A stretch of DNA of 64,000 bases from Hypoxylon rubiginosum (taxonomy: Eukaryota > Ascomycota > Sordariomycetes > Xylariales > Hypoxylaceae). Made by a program: the position numbers and the translations under genes. A model generated the notes under the pieces. That model did not search any database. It had not been told where the DNA came from and saw nothing but the letters and a program-made list of their open reading frames with translations. The DNA lies in the NCBI GenBank assembly GCA_902806565.1, contig CADCXA010000065.1:496001-560000 (forward strand), read 5' to 3'. Shown piece by piece: positions 23,180 to 33,613 of the stretch; the stretch's first letter is position 1; every line of letters begins with the position of its first letter.

Positions 23180-25027
23180 ATGGGTTCCCTGACTGACTTG
23201 GCGGCATTAATGCCCTCTTGTTCTGTAATTTAATATCCCCCCCTTTCCACCGAATAATCTGCTAAAGTAGTTAAATAGATCATATGCCTTTCGTCAGCTA
23301 TAGCGAATTCGACATGCGTGCCTACAGACCAGTCCTGCATTTGCGGCAACCAAGCTCTCAACTACCAGGCCGTTTCATGCATCACAGCCTCATGTACGGT
23401 TCGAGAATCACTGAGTACGTTGGCAGCATATATAGCGGGTCTACCGTGCTAATTCAGATTCTTGAACAGCGGCCTTGAATGTAACTGAGCGTCTCTGTGG
23501 TGTTGTACCAGTCACCAACCATAGCATTGTGCCAATCCTGGTTATATTTCTCGTCCTCGCCGCCGTGGTTGCTGCAATGCGGATCCTAGCTCGGTTTCTC
23601 ATGAACATGCGATTTTGGTGGGATGACTGGGCCAATTTTGCTGCCATGGTACGGCCACTTTGGTCTCGCCTAAATCCTACGAACTTCTCTAACATAGAGA
23701 ATTGCAATAGTTGTGCTGTATCGCATACACGGTATATTTGATTAGGTGTACGAACCCTGTCATATAACTCTCGTCTCAGTATCTAATACATTCCATTTGT
23801 CGGCAGTGAAAGATGGCGGATTCGGCACCGACTTATGGGCGGTCCCGTTAGACAACATCACCGATCAACTCATCGCAAGTATCCTCTTATCTCTACCCAA
23901 ATTATACCAGCAATCTAACTGTTATTACTTCTAAGGGTTATTATGCTACACTTGTGATATACGTCATTGCTCGTTTGCTAATTAGAATATCCATCATTCT
24001 CTTCTATACGCGTATTTTTCGATCATCCCGAGCCGAGCGTCTCATGTGGGGTACACTCATTGGTATTTTCATAATTAGTATCCCACTTGTACTTGCGGGT
24101 GTGCTTCAATGCACTCCAGTTTCTTACACCTGGCTGAGATGGGACGGCGAGAAAACTGGCCACTGTATCGACTTAAAAAGGTTAATGTGGACTGCTTGGA
24201 TAATCCTCCTTTTGATTGACTTCTGTAAGGCATCCCCCCTATTAATCCCTGATTAACCTAGGCAGGTAAATGTTTACGAAGGCTAGACAACAATGGATAA
24301 CTGACACTTACCACCTCCTAACATTAGGGCTCCTAGGAATTCCGTTACCATTCGTGGCGAATTTACAACTATCACTGAAGAAAAAGCTTCTGGCGTCAAC
24401 CATGTTTTGTATGGGACTTATGTAAGAGATCGTTCCTAAGTGAGATTCTAGTTTCACAGCTTCCTGACATATACAAACAGCGTTGTGGCTATTAGTATAT
24501 ACAAGCTCACTCTGATCGATTTGTACACACGAGAAACAAACCCTACTCGTAAGTTAGATCGAGTCATTCCCCATTCACAATCGTATAAATCTCAATTAGC
24601 AGTAGCTAACCAGTGTGCCGCAGGCGATATGGCGCCCATGGGCATATGGGCAGGGGTCGAAATCGACCTCGGTGTCATATGTGCTTGTATGCCTAGCATG
24701 CCGATGCTGTTCCGACCCGTCGTAAATCGATTTAAGAGCAGCTTGGCCGGCACCGCAGCGAATACTGGACACACTGGACGTACTGGATCTACTTCACACT
24801 ACGGTCTAGATAGCGACCAGAAAAGGGGGCGGCGTTTCTTGCCCACCACAAGCCAGCCCTCCTCTTCAAGTCGTAGATTTAGTAGCGGCAATATTAGGAT
24901 AGTGACCACGATACATCAGACTGATGAGACGTCAGTGTCGGAGGCACATCTTCCTCTATGTGAGCCTGCGGCAATAGAGCTAGGCAGAATTAGCCAAGGT
25001 AATTCGAATGCTCAGGCGTGGTCTTGA
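23180..25027 (+). CDS. CFEM-domain PTH11-type seven-transmembrane receptor
   Basis: Exon 1 (23180-23224) reads MGSLTDLAALMPSCS; exon 2 (23279-23414) continues IICLSSAIANSTC and TDQSCICGNQALNYQAVSC, an eight-cysteine CFEM domain when the cysteine of RLCG in exon 3 is included. Exon 3 (23470-23648) holds the first helix (VPILVIFLVLAAVVAAMRIL) and WWDDWAN. Later exons hold KDGGFGTDLWAVPLDNIT, helices with LLIRISIILFYTRIF, and GVEIDLGVICACMPSMP, diagnostic for the fungal PTH11-like rhodopsin-fold family. The cytoplasmic tail from about residue 330 is Ser/Thr-rich. PTH11-type receptors sense host or surface cues. One junction is unsettled: at 23879-23936 the best donor (phase 1) and the acceptor CTAAG (phase 0) disagree, so either the splice site is unusual or the gene carries a small frame error. 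Confidence 0.85.
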
Positions 25028-25313
25028 ATAAAATTCAAACATTTGGATATTCATTCATTGTGCTACGTCGTTACCAGATGTGTGGGGTGTTGTTGTCTCC
25101 AAGTACCTAATGTTACTAGGTTGTACGTATAGATGGCGAGGTACAGCTCTTCGGATCGGAAAGATGGTCTGATCATTTATACTAAACGCTACCTACCTGG
25201 TAGTTATTGCACTCACTAGTAGCTTAAACTGCCCACTTCGATACCTAAAAGGTACCTAGGTACCTAGCTACGGCTTAACGACTTATAGGTTTCCCCGTAA
25301 CTTAGAGATAGCC

Positions 25314-27274
25314 TCACGGACTTGGCTGTGTCTCGTGTTTCTGGTTCTTCTCCTTTTCCTCTAAGCGTGCTGCCTCCTGCGTCTCAAGCCCGGTCTTGTA
25401 GATCTTGTGTTCTCGAGAAAGTGTTTGTTTGCTTATCAATACACTCAGGAGAAGAGCGGTACCTCCTAATGCAGTATAGAAAATCCACTCGGTCCGTAAG
25501 CTCTGGGTGTACACCCCAACGACAACCTGCCTCTGGGCTTCGGGTAGCGTTGGGATAACATCTATCGCACCAGATGTCTCTCCTCCAATAATCTGCCCAG
25601 CCACGTCGGGAGGTAGTATTGCGCTAATCTGGCCCGACTGTGATGCCATGCGATTCTGGAAAATGACGCCCCCGAATACAATCGACATCGCTGTTGCAAT
25701 GTCGCGGTAGAAGAAGAAAGTAGCAGCGGCGCTCGCGATGTCAGCAGGCTTCGTAAGACTGAATATCGCAATAATCGGAGCCTGGAACACAGGACCGATG
25801 CCAATGCCGGATATGATCTGGTAGATGATGATACGCGACCACGAAGCATATGCCTGAAGATTGATGTAGAGGCCAGTACCAAGCGTTAACATGACCAGCC
25901 CAAAGTAAATCGGAGGTCGGTATCGTCCCGTTTTGCTGATGTAGACCCCGGTCAAGCTGGATGCGACCGAGAGTGTTACTGCGACCGGCAGCAGATAAAC
26001 TCCGGAAAGAAGAGGGCTGGCGCCAAGAACCGTTTGGAAGTATAACGGAAGATAGTACAGATTGGCGATGAAGATGCAGCCATGGAAGTAGGCGATCCCG
26101 AACACTGCGATGTTGGACGTAGACTGAAATAGCCTCAAAGGTGTAACGGGATACTTGGCAACTTTCCATTCAATAAGGATGAACAAACCCACAGCCACCA
26201 GCCCGAAGACGATCAGGCAGATGACAGTGGCAGAGTTCCAAGGATAGACCACGCCTCCATATCCCAATCCAAGCAGGAACATGACCGTAGCACCCACGAT
26301 GGCTATGGTACCGAGCCAGTCCATTACCAGCAGCCCCTCGACGATGGGTGTCTTCGGCGTATAAACCTTGAGAAAGAAGAAGACGAATACGGCAGAAATA
26401 CCGGCAATCGGCAGATTGATCCAAAAGCACCAGCGCCAGCTAGCATATGAGCAAAAGGCGCCGCCGATGATTGGTCCAAGGCCGCAGGCCAGGCCCCAGA
26501 CCACACCGAGTACGCCGTAGTACTTGCTACGATCGCTGTCGCATTATCAGCTCAGTGTTTATAAAGAATAAGTAATCATCTACGAGGTAGGTATAGAAGA
26601 CATACCGAGGACTGAAAACATCTCCAATAACAGTCGCGGAAAGGCCTAGGATTCCTCCTCCTCCGGTCCCCTGGATGACTCTTCCGGCGATGAGAGCTTG
26701 TATGTTGTTCGAAAGCGCACCGATGAGGGAGCCGATGAAGAAGACGGCGATGGCGGCGAGGAGGATAGGCTTCCGGCCGAAGATGTCGGAGATTTTGCCC
26801 CAAGGCGGAGTCGCGGCTGTGAAAAGTCAGACACGGGCCCGAGAACTATGAGGCAGAGGTAAGTGTTTGAAAGACTCGCCGGCGGCGGGGAGAAGGTAGG
26901 CTGTTCCGATCCAAGCATAGTCAACCTCGGAAGCCGCAAAGCTTTTGGCGATGGTGGGAACGGCAGTCGAGACAATTGTCTTTATCAAATTAGCATAGAT
27001 ATTGTTAGAAGAAGTCCGAGAAACACGTACCTGCTCAATAGCAGCGATGAAGGTCGAAATCTTAAGTTGATGGTCAGCTTCGTCGACGGCCTAGTCTCTT
27101 GGGTTCTGGATGGCTTACACCGAGAGATAGGACTAACAGGAAGGCTTCGGCGCGACTAAGTTGATCGCCGGAATCATCCTTATTCTCTTCTGCTGCCGGG
27201 ACTTGCCCTTCGGGAGAGGAGATGTTCTCCTCGTCCTTCGAAGCCGGCACGGGAGCTTCTGTTTCGCTGCTCAT
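25314..27274 (-). CDS. MFS transporter, DHA14-type drug:H+ antiporter
   Basis: Five exons on the minus strand (27274-27119, 27060-27031, 26979-26880, 26816-26606, 26535-25314) give 572 residues. A 45-residue acidic cytoplasmic N-terminus leads into LVLSLGISTFIAAIEQ, then TIVSTAVPTIAKSF and the motif A region WGKISDIFGRKP, GRVIQGTGGGGILGL, and GLACGLGPIIGGAF (motif C, typical of antiporters). Fourteen membrane segments are expected. A charged tail closes it (LEEKEKNQKHE). Transporters of this group export toxins and secondary metabolites. It is divergent from the EthD gene with 506 bp between start codons. Intron 3 appears to use a GC donor (GCGAGT) rather than GT. Confidence 0.92.
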
Positions 27275-27780
27275 TGCCGACGTAGGATGTAGCGTGTCGA
27301 GATGCGAGGGAAGATGTTGGGGATTGTCTGAGTGGAATTGGGGATTTGCGTCTCCGGTTCCTTCATATTGTTTTGGTTCCTTAAATTCGGGCTCTGCCGG
27401 CTTTGTGTTTGAAGCTTCCGAGAGGTAAACCGTACCTTAGGTACGTACATGTCGTGTAACCGCCGAACGGGACCCACAATATCCGAATTTCTGTGGAACC
27501 GCCGACGCTTGAGTTCCGAATTGGTACAATGAACTACCGAAAACACCGAAGTTTCCATTTATTAAGCACTGATATTCCAAGCTGCTTAATCAGTCAGTCA
27601 GTGTAATCAGCTTTATCCCAAAGACTGGTAGGTGTCTCGGAACACCGATTCAGGTCTGTATAGCCGATGCTACATATGTGCTTATATGCTTGTGATACCT
27701 AGGTACCTACTAGATGCAACTGGCTCAGGGCTGTTATTAGTGATGCATAATCCCATCGTGGGCTCTCTTGAGTGTAAGCT
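27275..27780. promoter_or_regulatory. Shared divergent promoter of the MFS and EthD genes
   Basis: The two start codons face away from each other across 506 bp. The interval holds TACCTTAGGTACGTAC near 27433 and TACCTAGGTACCTAC near 27700, members of the dispersed palindromic motif, and a CAGT tetranucleotide run near 27592. A co-regulated pair is inference. I did not find a defined Zn2Cys6 (CGG-Nx-CCG) site with certainty. Confidence 0.45.
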
Positions 27781-28340
27781 ATGGCGACTAAAGAGCGTCT
27801 TATGCGGCTGAGCCTGACGCATTATCGGAAGGACGGTTGCTCTGAGGGGGACTGCCATTTCTTTGGGACAGTTTCGCATGCCAAACAAGCTGCGACATTG
27901 CACGCGAGCCACGGCGTAGTCTTCTACCATCAAGTAGGTGTACACTAAAAAAACATGATACCCCTGAGTTATTCAATTCAATGGCCTCACAGGAATGCTA
28001 GGTCTACTCGACTACGAACACGCGATCGGCCCTGGACGGGTTTAAAAACGAGCTGGGAGCAAATTAGGCAATTGACGATCACGACCTTACCGTCGAGTTG
28101 TACATACGCGACTTGGCAACGCTCCGAGCGATCGCGTCAGATCCTGTCTTTGCCACTTTTTCGAACCTCGAGGAGCCCTATCTAAGCCGCCGGCATGTGG
28201 TGGCAAGCCTAGCTTGGGTGGGAGTGTATATAGAAGAAGGGAAGGTCGTTGGGTTGGCGCAAGATGGCACACCGACTTACAAACCATCGTTCGACGATTT
28301 TGTGAAGCCAGGCGGCGTCTTGGAACAAGCATTGAAATGA
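27781..28340 (+). pseudogene. EthD-domain protein gene with an in-frame TAG or an unusual intron
   Basis: Exon 1 (27781-27933) reads MATKERLMRLSLTHYRKDG and ends GVVFYHQ; this is the first half of an EthD (dimeric alpha-beta barrel) domain. The second half reads AIDDHDLTVELYIRDLATL and later YLSRRHVVASLAWVGVYIEE, the expected closing strands. Between them the best-looking exon (from 27993, VYSTTNTRSALDGFKNELGA) runs into a TAG at 28062-28064 just before AIDDHD, where a tryptophan would fit. Alternatively one 131-bp intron (27934-28064, ending AAATTAG) keeps the frame but removes about 24 codons of the fold. EthD proteins in fungal polyketide clusters act as decarboxylases or cyclase-like helpers. 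Gene status is therefore open. Confidence 0.6.
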
Positions 28341-28852
28341 GATAATTGCCCCCCCTTTTGCTCACATGTAATTGCCCGAGTTTTGTCAGATACGCGTAAT
28401 AGAGATACTACTGCCTTACACGGCTTAATTGAGTTGAGGATGAATTGGGTATTTTGTGTTTGATTAGGAGGGTATATTGATGTTGTAGTAGGAAAATACT
28501 GACTCTTCTTTCTACAATGTTCACAATCGGCTGTTATCCCCGCTGATTATGTAAATCACCCCACATGTGTATTAGGTAAAGGTTGAAGTAGAAAGGGGGC
28601 CTGGGATCCACATCACGCTAAGAAATTAAAGGTATTACATAATCCTTAGACTGGTTTGCTGGTCAGTAAGAGCATTCTTCATTCTTTCTTCTCTCATCTC
28701 TCGATATTACCAATATCTGCAATCGGAAGAAGTACCACAGGTTCGGCCGCGTGTTTCCCTCGTATCTAGAAATACCTAGATATCTACGGATTATCTTTAA
28801 AACCAGCGCCTATCATTCCTGGCGACTACGACTTACCCCTCCCTGTCTCAAC
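28341..28852. other. Intergenic region upstream of the Zn2Cys6 gene
   Basis: This is AT-rich 5' flanking DNA without coding signal. The frame of the regulator stays open back to 28751, but its ATG at 28853 fits the start of the zinc cluster best. Confidence 0.5.
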
Positions 28853-30088
28853 ATGCCACATCCCGTGAAAAGGTCGGCTTGCGATCGGTGTCACGCACAA
28901 AAGCTGCGTTGTATTAGGGAGAGTGGTGGTGCTTGTGTGCGCTGCGTCAAAGTTAGTGTCGCCTGTACCTGGAGTCCATCTTTACGCCGACAAAGAGAAG
29001 CAAGAGACCGCCGAGACAATTCCGTCATCTCTCCCAATTCTCTTAGCTTAGATGACGCGGATATGGAGACGAACAGCCCTCAACCCATCACTGTTCCGAT
29101 GGATACATCTACAGCTGAATTCAATCAGCCAGGACTAGATTTTGAACTCGGCCCCAACATATTTCCGAACGACCAGACAGCCTGGTCCGGGCCTACCTTT
29201 GTTGACTCTGCCTCGGGTTCCTCAACAGCCTTTGGGCTGTCGAGAGGATCGCCCGTGTCTGTTGCGCAATTACAATCGCAAGATACGCTCGATACTTGGC
29301 AATATCGTTTCAACCAGGAATGGGCTATGTTGTCTGCAGAACAACAACCTACACCAGATATTAACTCGCCGCAGAAGCAACACGATGTTTCGGAAACCAC
29401 AGCATGCGAAACATCAAATCTACCTCTTGCTACTATTCGCGACCTGTCCGCTTTGAGTGTTGATTTATTTACACTTTCCTCAGCGGTACCTAAACCACCA
29501 GTATCTATTTCGCAGCCATTGAGCTGGAAAAACAAAGACTTTGCTATCGACAAGACTTTTCAACTATCACAGACCTTCATAGAGAGCATCGACAAAATGT
29601 ACCCGCGCCATCCGGAGAACTCGTCTCTTAGCCCTACCCAGTCGCCTGCTTATCATTCTTCCCCCCCTATATCTGGTTCATGCCGGCCTACATCCTTTGA
29701 TCAGTCATCTTTCCTCCTAGTACTCTCCTGCTACCAGCGACTTATCGAGACTTACGATGATATCTTTGGCAATATGCAAGCATGCCTGGATCGTTCTTCG
29801 GTCACAGCCCGCGAAGACTACGTGCAGATGCCTGATGTCAAGGTTGGATCCTTCTCCCTACCGAATTCGTCAGCTCTCCAGATCACGTTGATTCTTCAGC
29901 TAGCCAGGCACCTGATCCGGCGAATGGGAATCATTATCAAGACTCTCAATCAGGGACCGAATGCCGCTACTGACGACGCAAGCGATTTAATGTCTCTAAC
30001 ATTCAAGGCTTTAAGTACAAGAGAGAGTGACTTAGTTGAGAGAATCAACAAATTACGAAATACCCTAGTTTCATTAGACATTCTCTGA
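28853..30088 (+). CDS. Zn(II)2Cys6 transcription factor, AflR-like
   Basis: A 411-residue protein in one exon. The start MPHPVKRSACDRCHAQKLRC leads straight into a complete binuclear zinc cluster: C-x2-C-x6-C, then eight residues to C-x2-C-x6-C (CVRCVKVSVAC), followed by a basic stretch RRQREARDRRD. The central part is Ser/Gln-rich. The C-terminal half contains SSFLLVLSCYQRLIETYDDI and further helices, similar in layout to the AflR regulatory domain found in aflatoxin/sterigmatocystin-type pathway regulators. Such proteins switch on the genes of their own cluster, so the EthD, MFS, membrane protein and methyltransferase genes are candidate targets (inference). The upstream codons in the same frame are probably 5' UTR. 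Confidence 0.88.
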   Translation: MPHPVKRSACDRCHAQKLRCIRESGGACVRCVKVSVACTWSPSLRRQREARDRRDNSVISPNSLSLDDADMETNSPQPITVPMDTSTAEFNQPGLDFELGPNIFPNDQTAWSGPTFVDSASGSSTAFGLSRGSPVSVAQLQSQDTLDTWQYRFNQEWAMLSAEQQPTPDINSPQKQHDVSETTACETSNLPLATIRDLSALSVDLFTLSSAVPKPPVSISQPLSWKNKDFAIDKTFQLSQTFIESIDKMYPRHPENSSLSPTQSPAYHSSPPISGSCRPTSFDQSSFLLVLSCYQRLIETYDDIFGNMQACLDRSSVTAREDYVQMPDVKVGSFSLPNSSALQITLILQLARHLIRRMGIIIKTLNQGPNAATDDASDLMSLTFKALSTRESDLVERINKLRNTLVSLDIL

Positions 30089-30408
30089 TAACGTAGTGTT
30101 TACCAATCTCGATTCATTCCGTCTTTGTCCGTTTCCTCCTCCCCACCTCGTCGCTACCACGCCCTCTTTCTCGCCAATAATACTCGTACCAGCTGGTTAT
30201 GCCAGCTGCCTACTGAGGTACCTTCATTTCGCCAAATGATGACTTAGTGTAAAAGAGGGCGAGGGCTTTAACTGGTTCCAATATCAGTATATGGCAGGGA
30301 GAGCGCAAAAAAAGGACGACAGGATAGGGCTCCCTCCATATCAATAAAGGGTGAGGATCTTATAACTCCAGCTATGAAACTTACCTGAGCTGAATATTCT
30401 GAAACAAT
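30089..30408. other. Short intergenic region between convergent genes
   Basis: This is 3' flanking DNA shared by the Zn2Cys6 regulator and the convergent membrane protein. It contains one CAGCTGGTTATGCCAGCTG-like imperfect dyad near 30190; nothing else was seen. Confidence 0.45.
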
Positions 30409-30885
30409 TTATCTAATGTCCACCGCAGAGACTAGGGCTGCAAGGAAAAAGGCCACCGCCGGAACATTATTCGTATGGATTCGCCACCAGTTCAGCCTTA
30501 GCCATGGTTTCAGAGCGCTGAGATTTTTGGTTCCTGGCAAGTGTTCATTCCAGACGGTGCCGATGATGCGCATGGCTGTTTTCCCGTAGACCAAATGACC
30601 TGCGGCAAAGAAGCCCCCTGCCAGATACAGGTAGCGAGTTTGCGCATCAGCAGCTGCACTGGCACCTATGCCATTGAAGAACCCTAGAAGGCCGCCAAGG
30701 GGATGTAGAATGCTGACGACCCAGATCAACTGTCAGAAGATTGCTGGGAACCAATGCGGCAAAGTAGCACCGGCTGCCTGCTGGGGAACCGCCTTGTCGA
30801 GGAACGACGAAAATGAGAATTGCTGGTCCCAGGGTCATACAGCGCAAGGTCCCGACCGTCGTTGATCTTTTAAAACGAGCTTCAT
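30409..30885 (-). CDS. Small integral membrane protein, gene model uncertain
   Basis: The solid part is 30735-30409: LIWVVSILHPLGGLLGFFNG, then a second helix (LYLAGGFFAAGHLVYG), NWWRIHTNNVPAVAFFLAAL and a stop. Two models exist for the 5' end. Model 1: ATG at 30885 (MKLVLKDQRRSGPCA), intron GTATGA to CTGACAG, then LIWVV, in phase. Model 2: the intron-like stretch is coding, since SFLDKAVPQQAAGATLPHWF is in the same frame as the body and is interrupted only by a TGA directly before QLIWVV. Under model 2 the gene is inactivated by a tryptophan-to-stop change. The position next to the AflR-like regulator suggests a cluster gene. I do not recognise the family. Confidence 0.5.
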
Positions 30886-31394
30886 TCTCTACCTAGGTAA
30901 TCCTCTAATGAGGATAGTTCAGTGCTCCGATACTATGTGCTGACATTCGGTTACCTTAGCACAACTAGACAGCCGACCGGGAGTCGGCTATTCGATTCGG
31001 CGTTAGTTTTATCGAGAGGAACGACTTTCATCTGCTCACGTCGGGTGAGCCTCACCGTCCCCGTATACACATGAGGCTTAGTTCAGCTGTAGACCATCCA
31101 GCTTTACATATAACAGCAAAACATATAGCCGCCGGCGACTTTTAGGTGATGCCGACAGTTTCTAGCGTAATGATTTTCGTACGACTACTCTAGCTCCTCA
31201 TGCCGCGGAACATATATGGCTCCTAGTGTTCAGCTATATGGAATCTCACACCAGTGCTGTTATTAGCAAGCCTTGACTTCTGAGGGTGAAGTCTGTCTCA
31301 TTTCAATCCTCTCTGTTGATCTCAATCATCGTCGTATTCAGGGCTGGTGCCATGTCTCACTCTCCGCTGTGCAATGAGCCTAATGCTATCGTTG
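30886..31394. other. Intergenic region without a supported gene
   Basis: This 509-bp stretch is not protein-like. It carries one TACCTAGGTAATCC motif near 30892. Confidence 0.45.
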
Positions 31395-31868
31395 TGAGTC
31401 AGCTGCCGATTCTCTGGCCGTGACTGCCCATCGAGTGTCGAACGTCACGGGCGTCGGTGTCGGCGAACAGGGTATCGTGCACTCGCTCCTGCGCTTCTCC
31501 GTCGCGCTGAAGGCAGTGCCGGACCTCGGGGCTGCGCGCGGGGCGTTCGACTTCGTCAGTCTGCAAGCGTGCGCGGCGGGAATCGTGCAAGCTGCCCTGA
31601 AGGATGCGAGCGCTTCGCTGACACGGATGCTTCTACTCGAAGAAAGGGCGGCGTCCGATATGAGCATCGTTCCGGGGAGACCGTCCTGCCGGTTGGGGAG
31701 CTGGGCAAGTTTTTGAGCGAACGGCACGACAATGTCGAGTTCGCCGTGCTGCCGTAGACGGAGTGGCTGGATGTGGCGGCGAAGATCGGAATGGATGAGC
31801 TTGTAGTGGCGTTCTTGAGGGAATTGGATGGGCGGATGAGGATGCCGCTTTTAGTTAAGGCCTGTTAA
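31395..31868 (+). pseudogene. Remnant of a thioester-reductase domain from an NRPS/PKS-type synthase
   Basis: The first part reads ADSLAVTAHRVSNVTGVGVG, then QGIVHSLLRFSVALKAVPDL and GAFDFVSLQACAAGIVQAAL, matching in order the HR(V/I)xNxTG and FDFVxxxxxAxxIV region near the end of terminal reductase domains of fungal NRPS or PKS enzymes. A frame change follows, and the sequence resumes as RYEHRSGETVLPVGELGKFL. After a TAG it continues TEWLDVAAKIGMDELVVAFL and stops near 31868. At least one frameshift and one stop break it. The upstream modules of a synthase are absent from the window, so this is a gene fragment. GC content is well above the flanks. The identification rests on motif order only; a profile search of the broken frames would decide. 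Confidence 0.5.
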
Positions 31869-33613
31869 ATACATGTAAATGTATTTTAAGATACCAGGTT
31901 AGCTTAAACTAGATGGCATGTGCGAGACGAGTTCTGTTACGGACTCCGAGGATAGATACGTAAAGGTGAGGCAATTGCGCATACAAATCATGTTTGCACG
32001 ACATGGAAGCCTCCAGGACAAGAAGCTTTGGGATATGAAATCGACGTTTCTTATCCCATAGTTGAAGGAGACGTGAAAGTTATCGGAAGTTGATTGACGT
32101 GGCAATGAATGCGTTGCTACCTTAGGTATCAAGGCAATATAATCAACCGAGGGATGCGACAGTAAATACCTATAAGAGTGTTCGAGGTTTTGGTGCCATG
32201 GTTGCTCAAGGCATGTTACCAGAAACTATGGTATGACTCGTAGATTCCGTACCAATCAATAACGAACAGCACACCGATTTTCGCCTCGTACCATTTGAGG
32301 TGATATAAAGATTTAGATCATGTTGCCACGGAGTACCTATTCACTTTGAGTCTTGCCACGGCTATACACGTCTGTTAACGCCAACTCCAAAGCTTTACTG
32401 CCACGAGGGCAACCATGTGATGAAACAAAAACGTTGTCGCACGAGAGGCTATGAACCTGGCGGCTACCAAGCTCCGGGCGTATACAGGAGGCGAGGTCAA
32501 AGAAGCCTATCTCCTGTCACATTTCTCTCTCCTATCGACCAACAGACTTTTGGGCATATCCGGTTGGTAAGTGTTCGACGAATCCTTAGCTATTGGATCT
32601 CGCTATGGAATTTAATGAAATTTAATAGTGAGATAATAGTAGGCAGAAATCATCTCGTTTAAGCATATACTAGGAAGCTCAAAGTTCTTCCACGGTCCTG
32701 CCAACTTAAATTCAGGGTATGTCTATACAGTAGTACCCCTTTTCTATTCACATCTCCTTAGGTACGTTTCAACCCTTAAACTAAGTACATTAACATAACC
32801 CATTGGGTTATATACTAGAAATTATTTTAAATTCAAAGTAAAGTAAAATGATATTTACCTAGGTAGGTCTCGGGCGTCGTTATAATTCATACTTGGTTGG
32901 CTATTCTCCTTTTTCTTTATATTCTAATTTTCGACGTGATGTTCTGTCCTACTTCATTAGCTAATATATATCTATAAAGAGCTGTGTGTGAAATGCAATG
33001 GGCTTATGCTGCAGCCCCGATATCTCGCCGATGTAGTGTTGGCAATGCCTGCATAGTAGGCTCCGCTGTACCAGCTTATACACGTTGGAGGGCCGCGGCT
33101 TCAGCAGCCCACTTGAGATATAATATATTCTTAAAAAGGGCAGTGACTTGGGTCGATCAACCGCAATAATGTGGGCGGCTCTGTTCAGCTCAATACTTGA
33201 TCTTGCAACGCGCCACTCTGTACGCCTGTTTACCTAGCACCCTCGTACACCCAAAGGTTGGGCCGTGCGTTCCCATAGGGGATTTAAACCATTGGGACCC
33301 CCGTATTCAGCTTGTAATGCTACCTTATGGAGATGTAAATAATTAGTATATTATGTAAATTAGACGAAAATCAGAAGAATGTTATACTTTGTGGCGGAGT
33401 GCGATCTGAAGGGCGGTCAACCCTACATATTGGCAACCGAAAAGATTGACAAGGCTCTCAAATTGCACTTTACCGTCGTTGGGCTTTTTTCAAAGTTTTT
33501 CTTAAAGGGGTCTTACTTTCTAGGTAGTTTCAGACGCATCGTTGTCATTTCAATCAAGTCGTTCGCATGAAGGTGGTCAGCTACTCGGAAAGTGCAATTA
33601 TTTTATTTTGGTC
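31869..33613. other. AT-rich intergenic region
   Basis: No gene is supported. Many short AT tracts and the TACCTAGGTAGG motif near 32858 are present. Open frames in this stretch are short and lack protein character. Confidence 0.5.
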
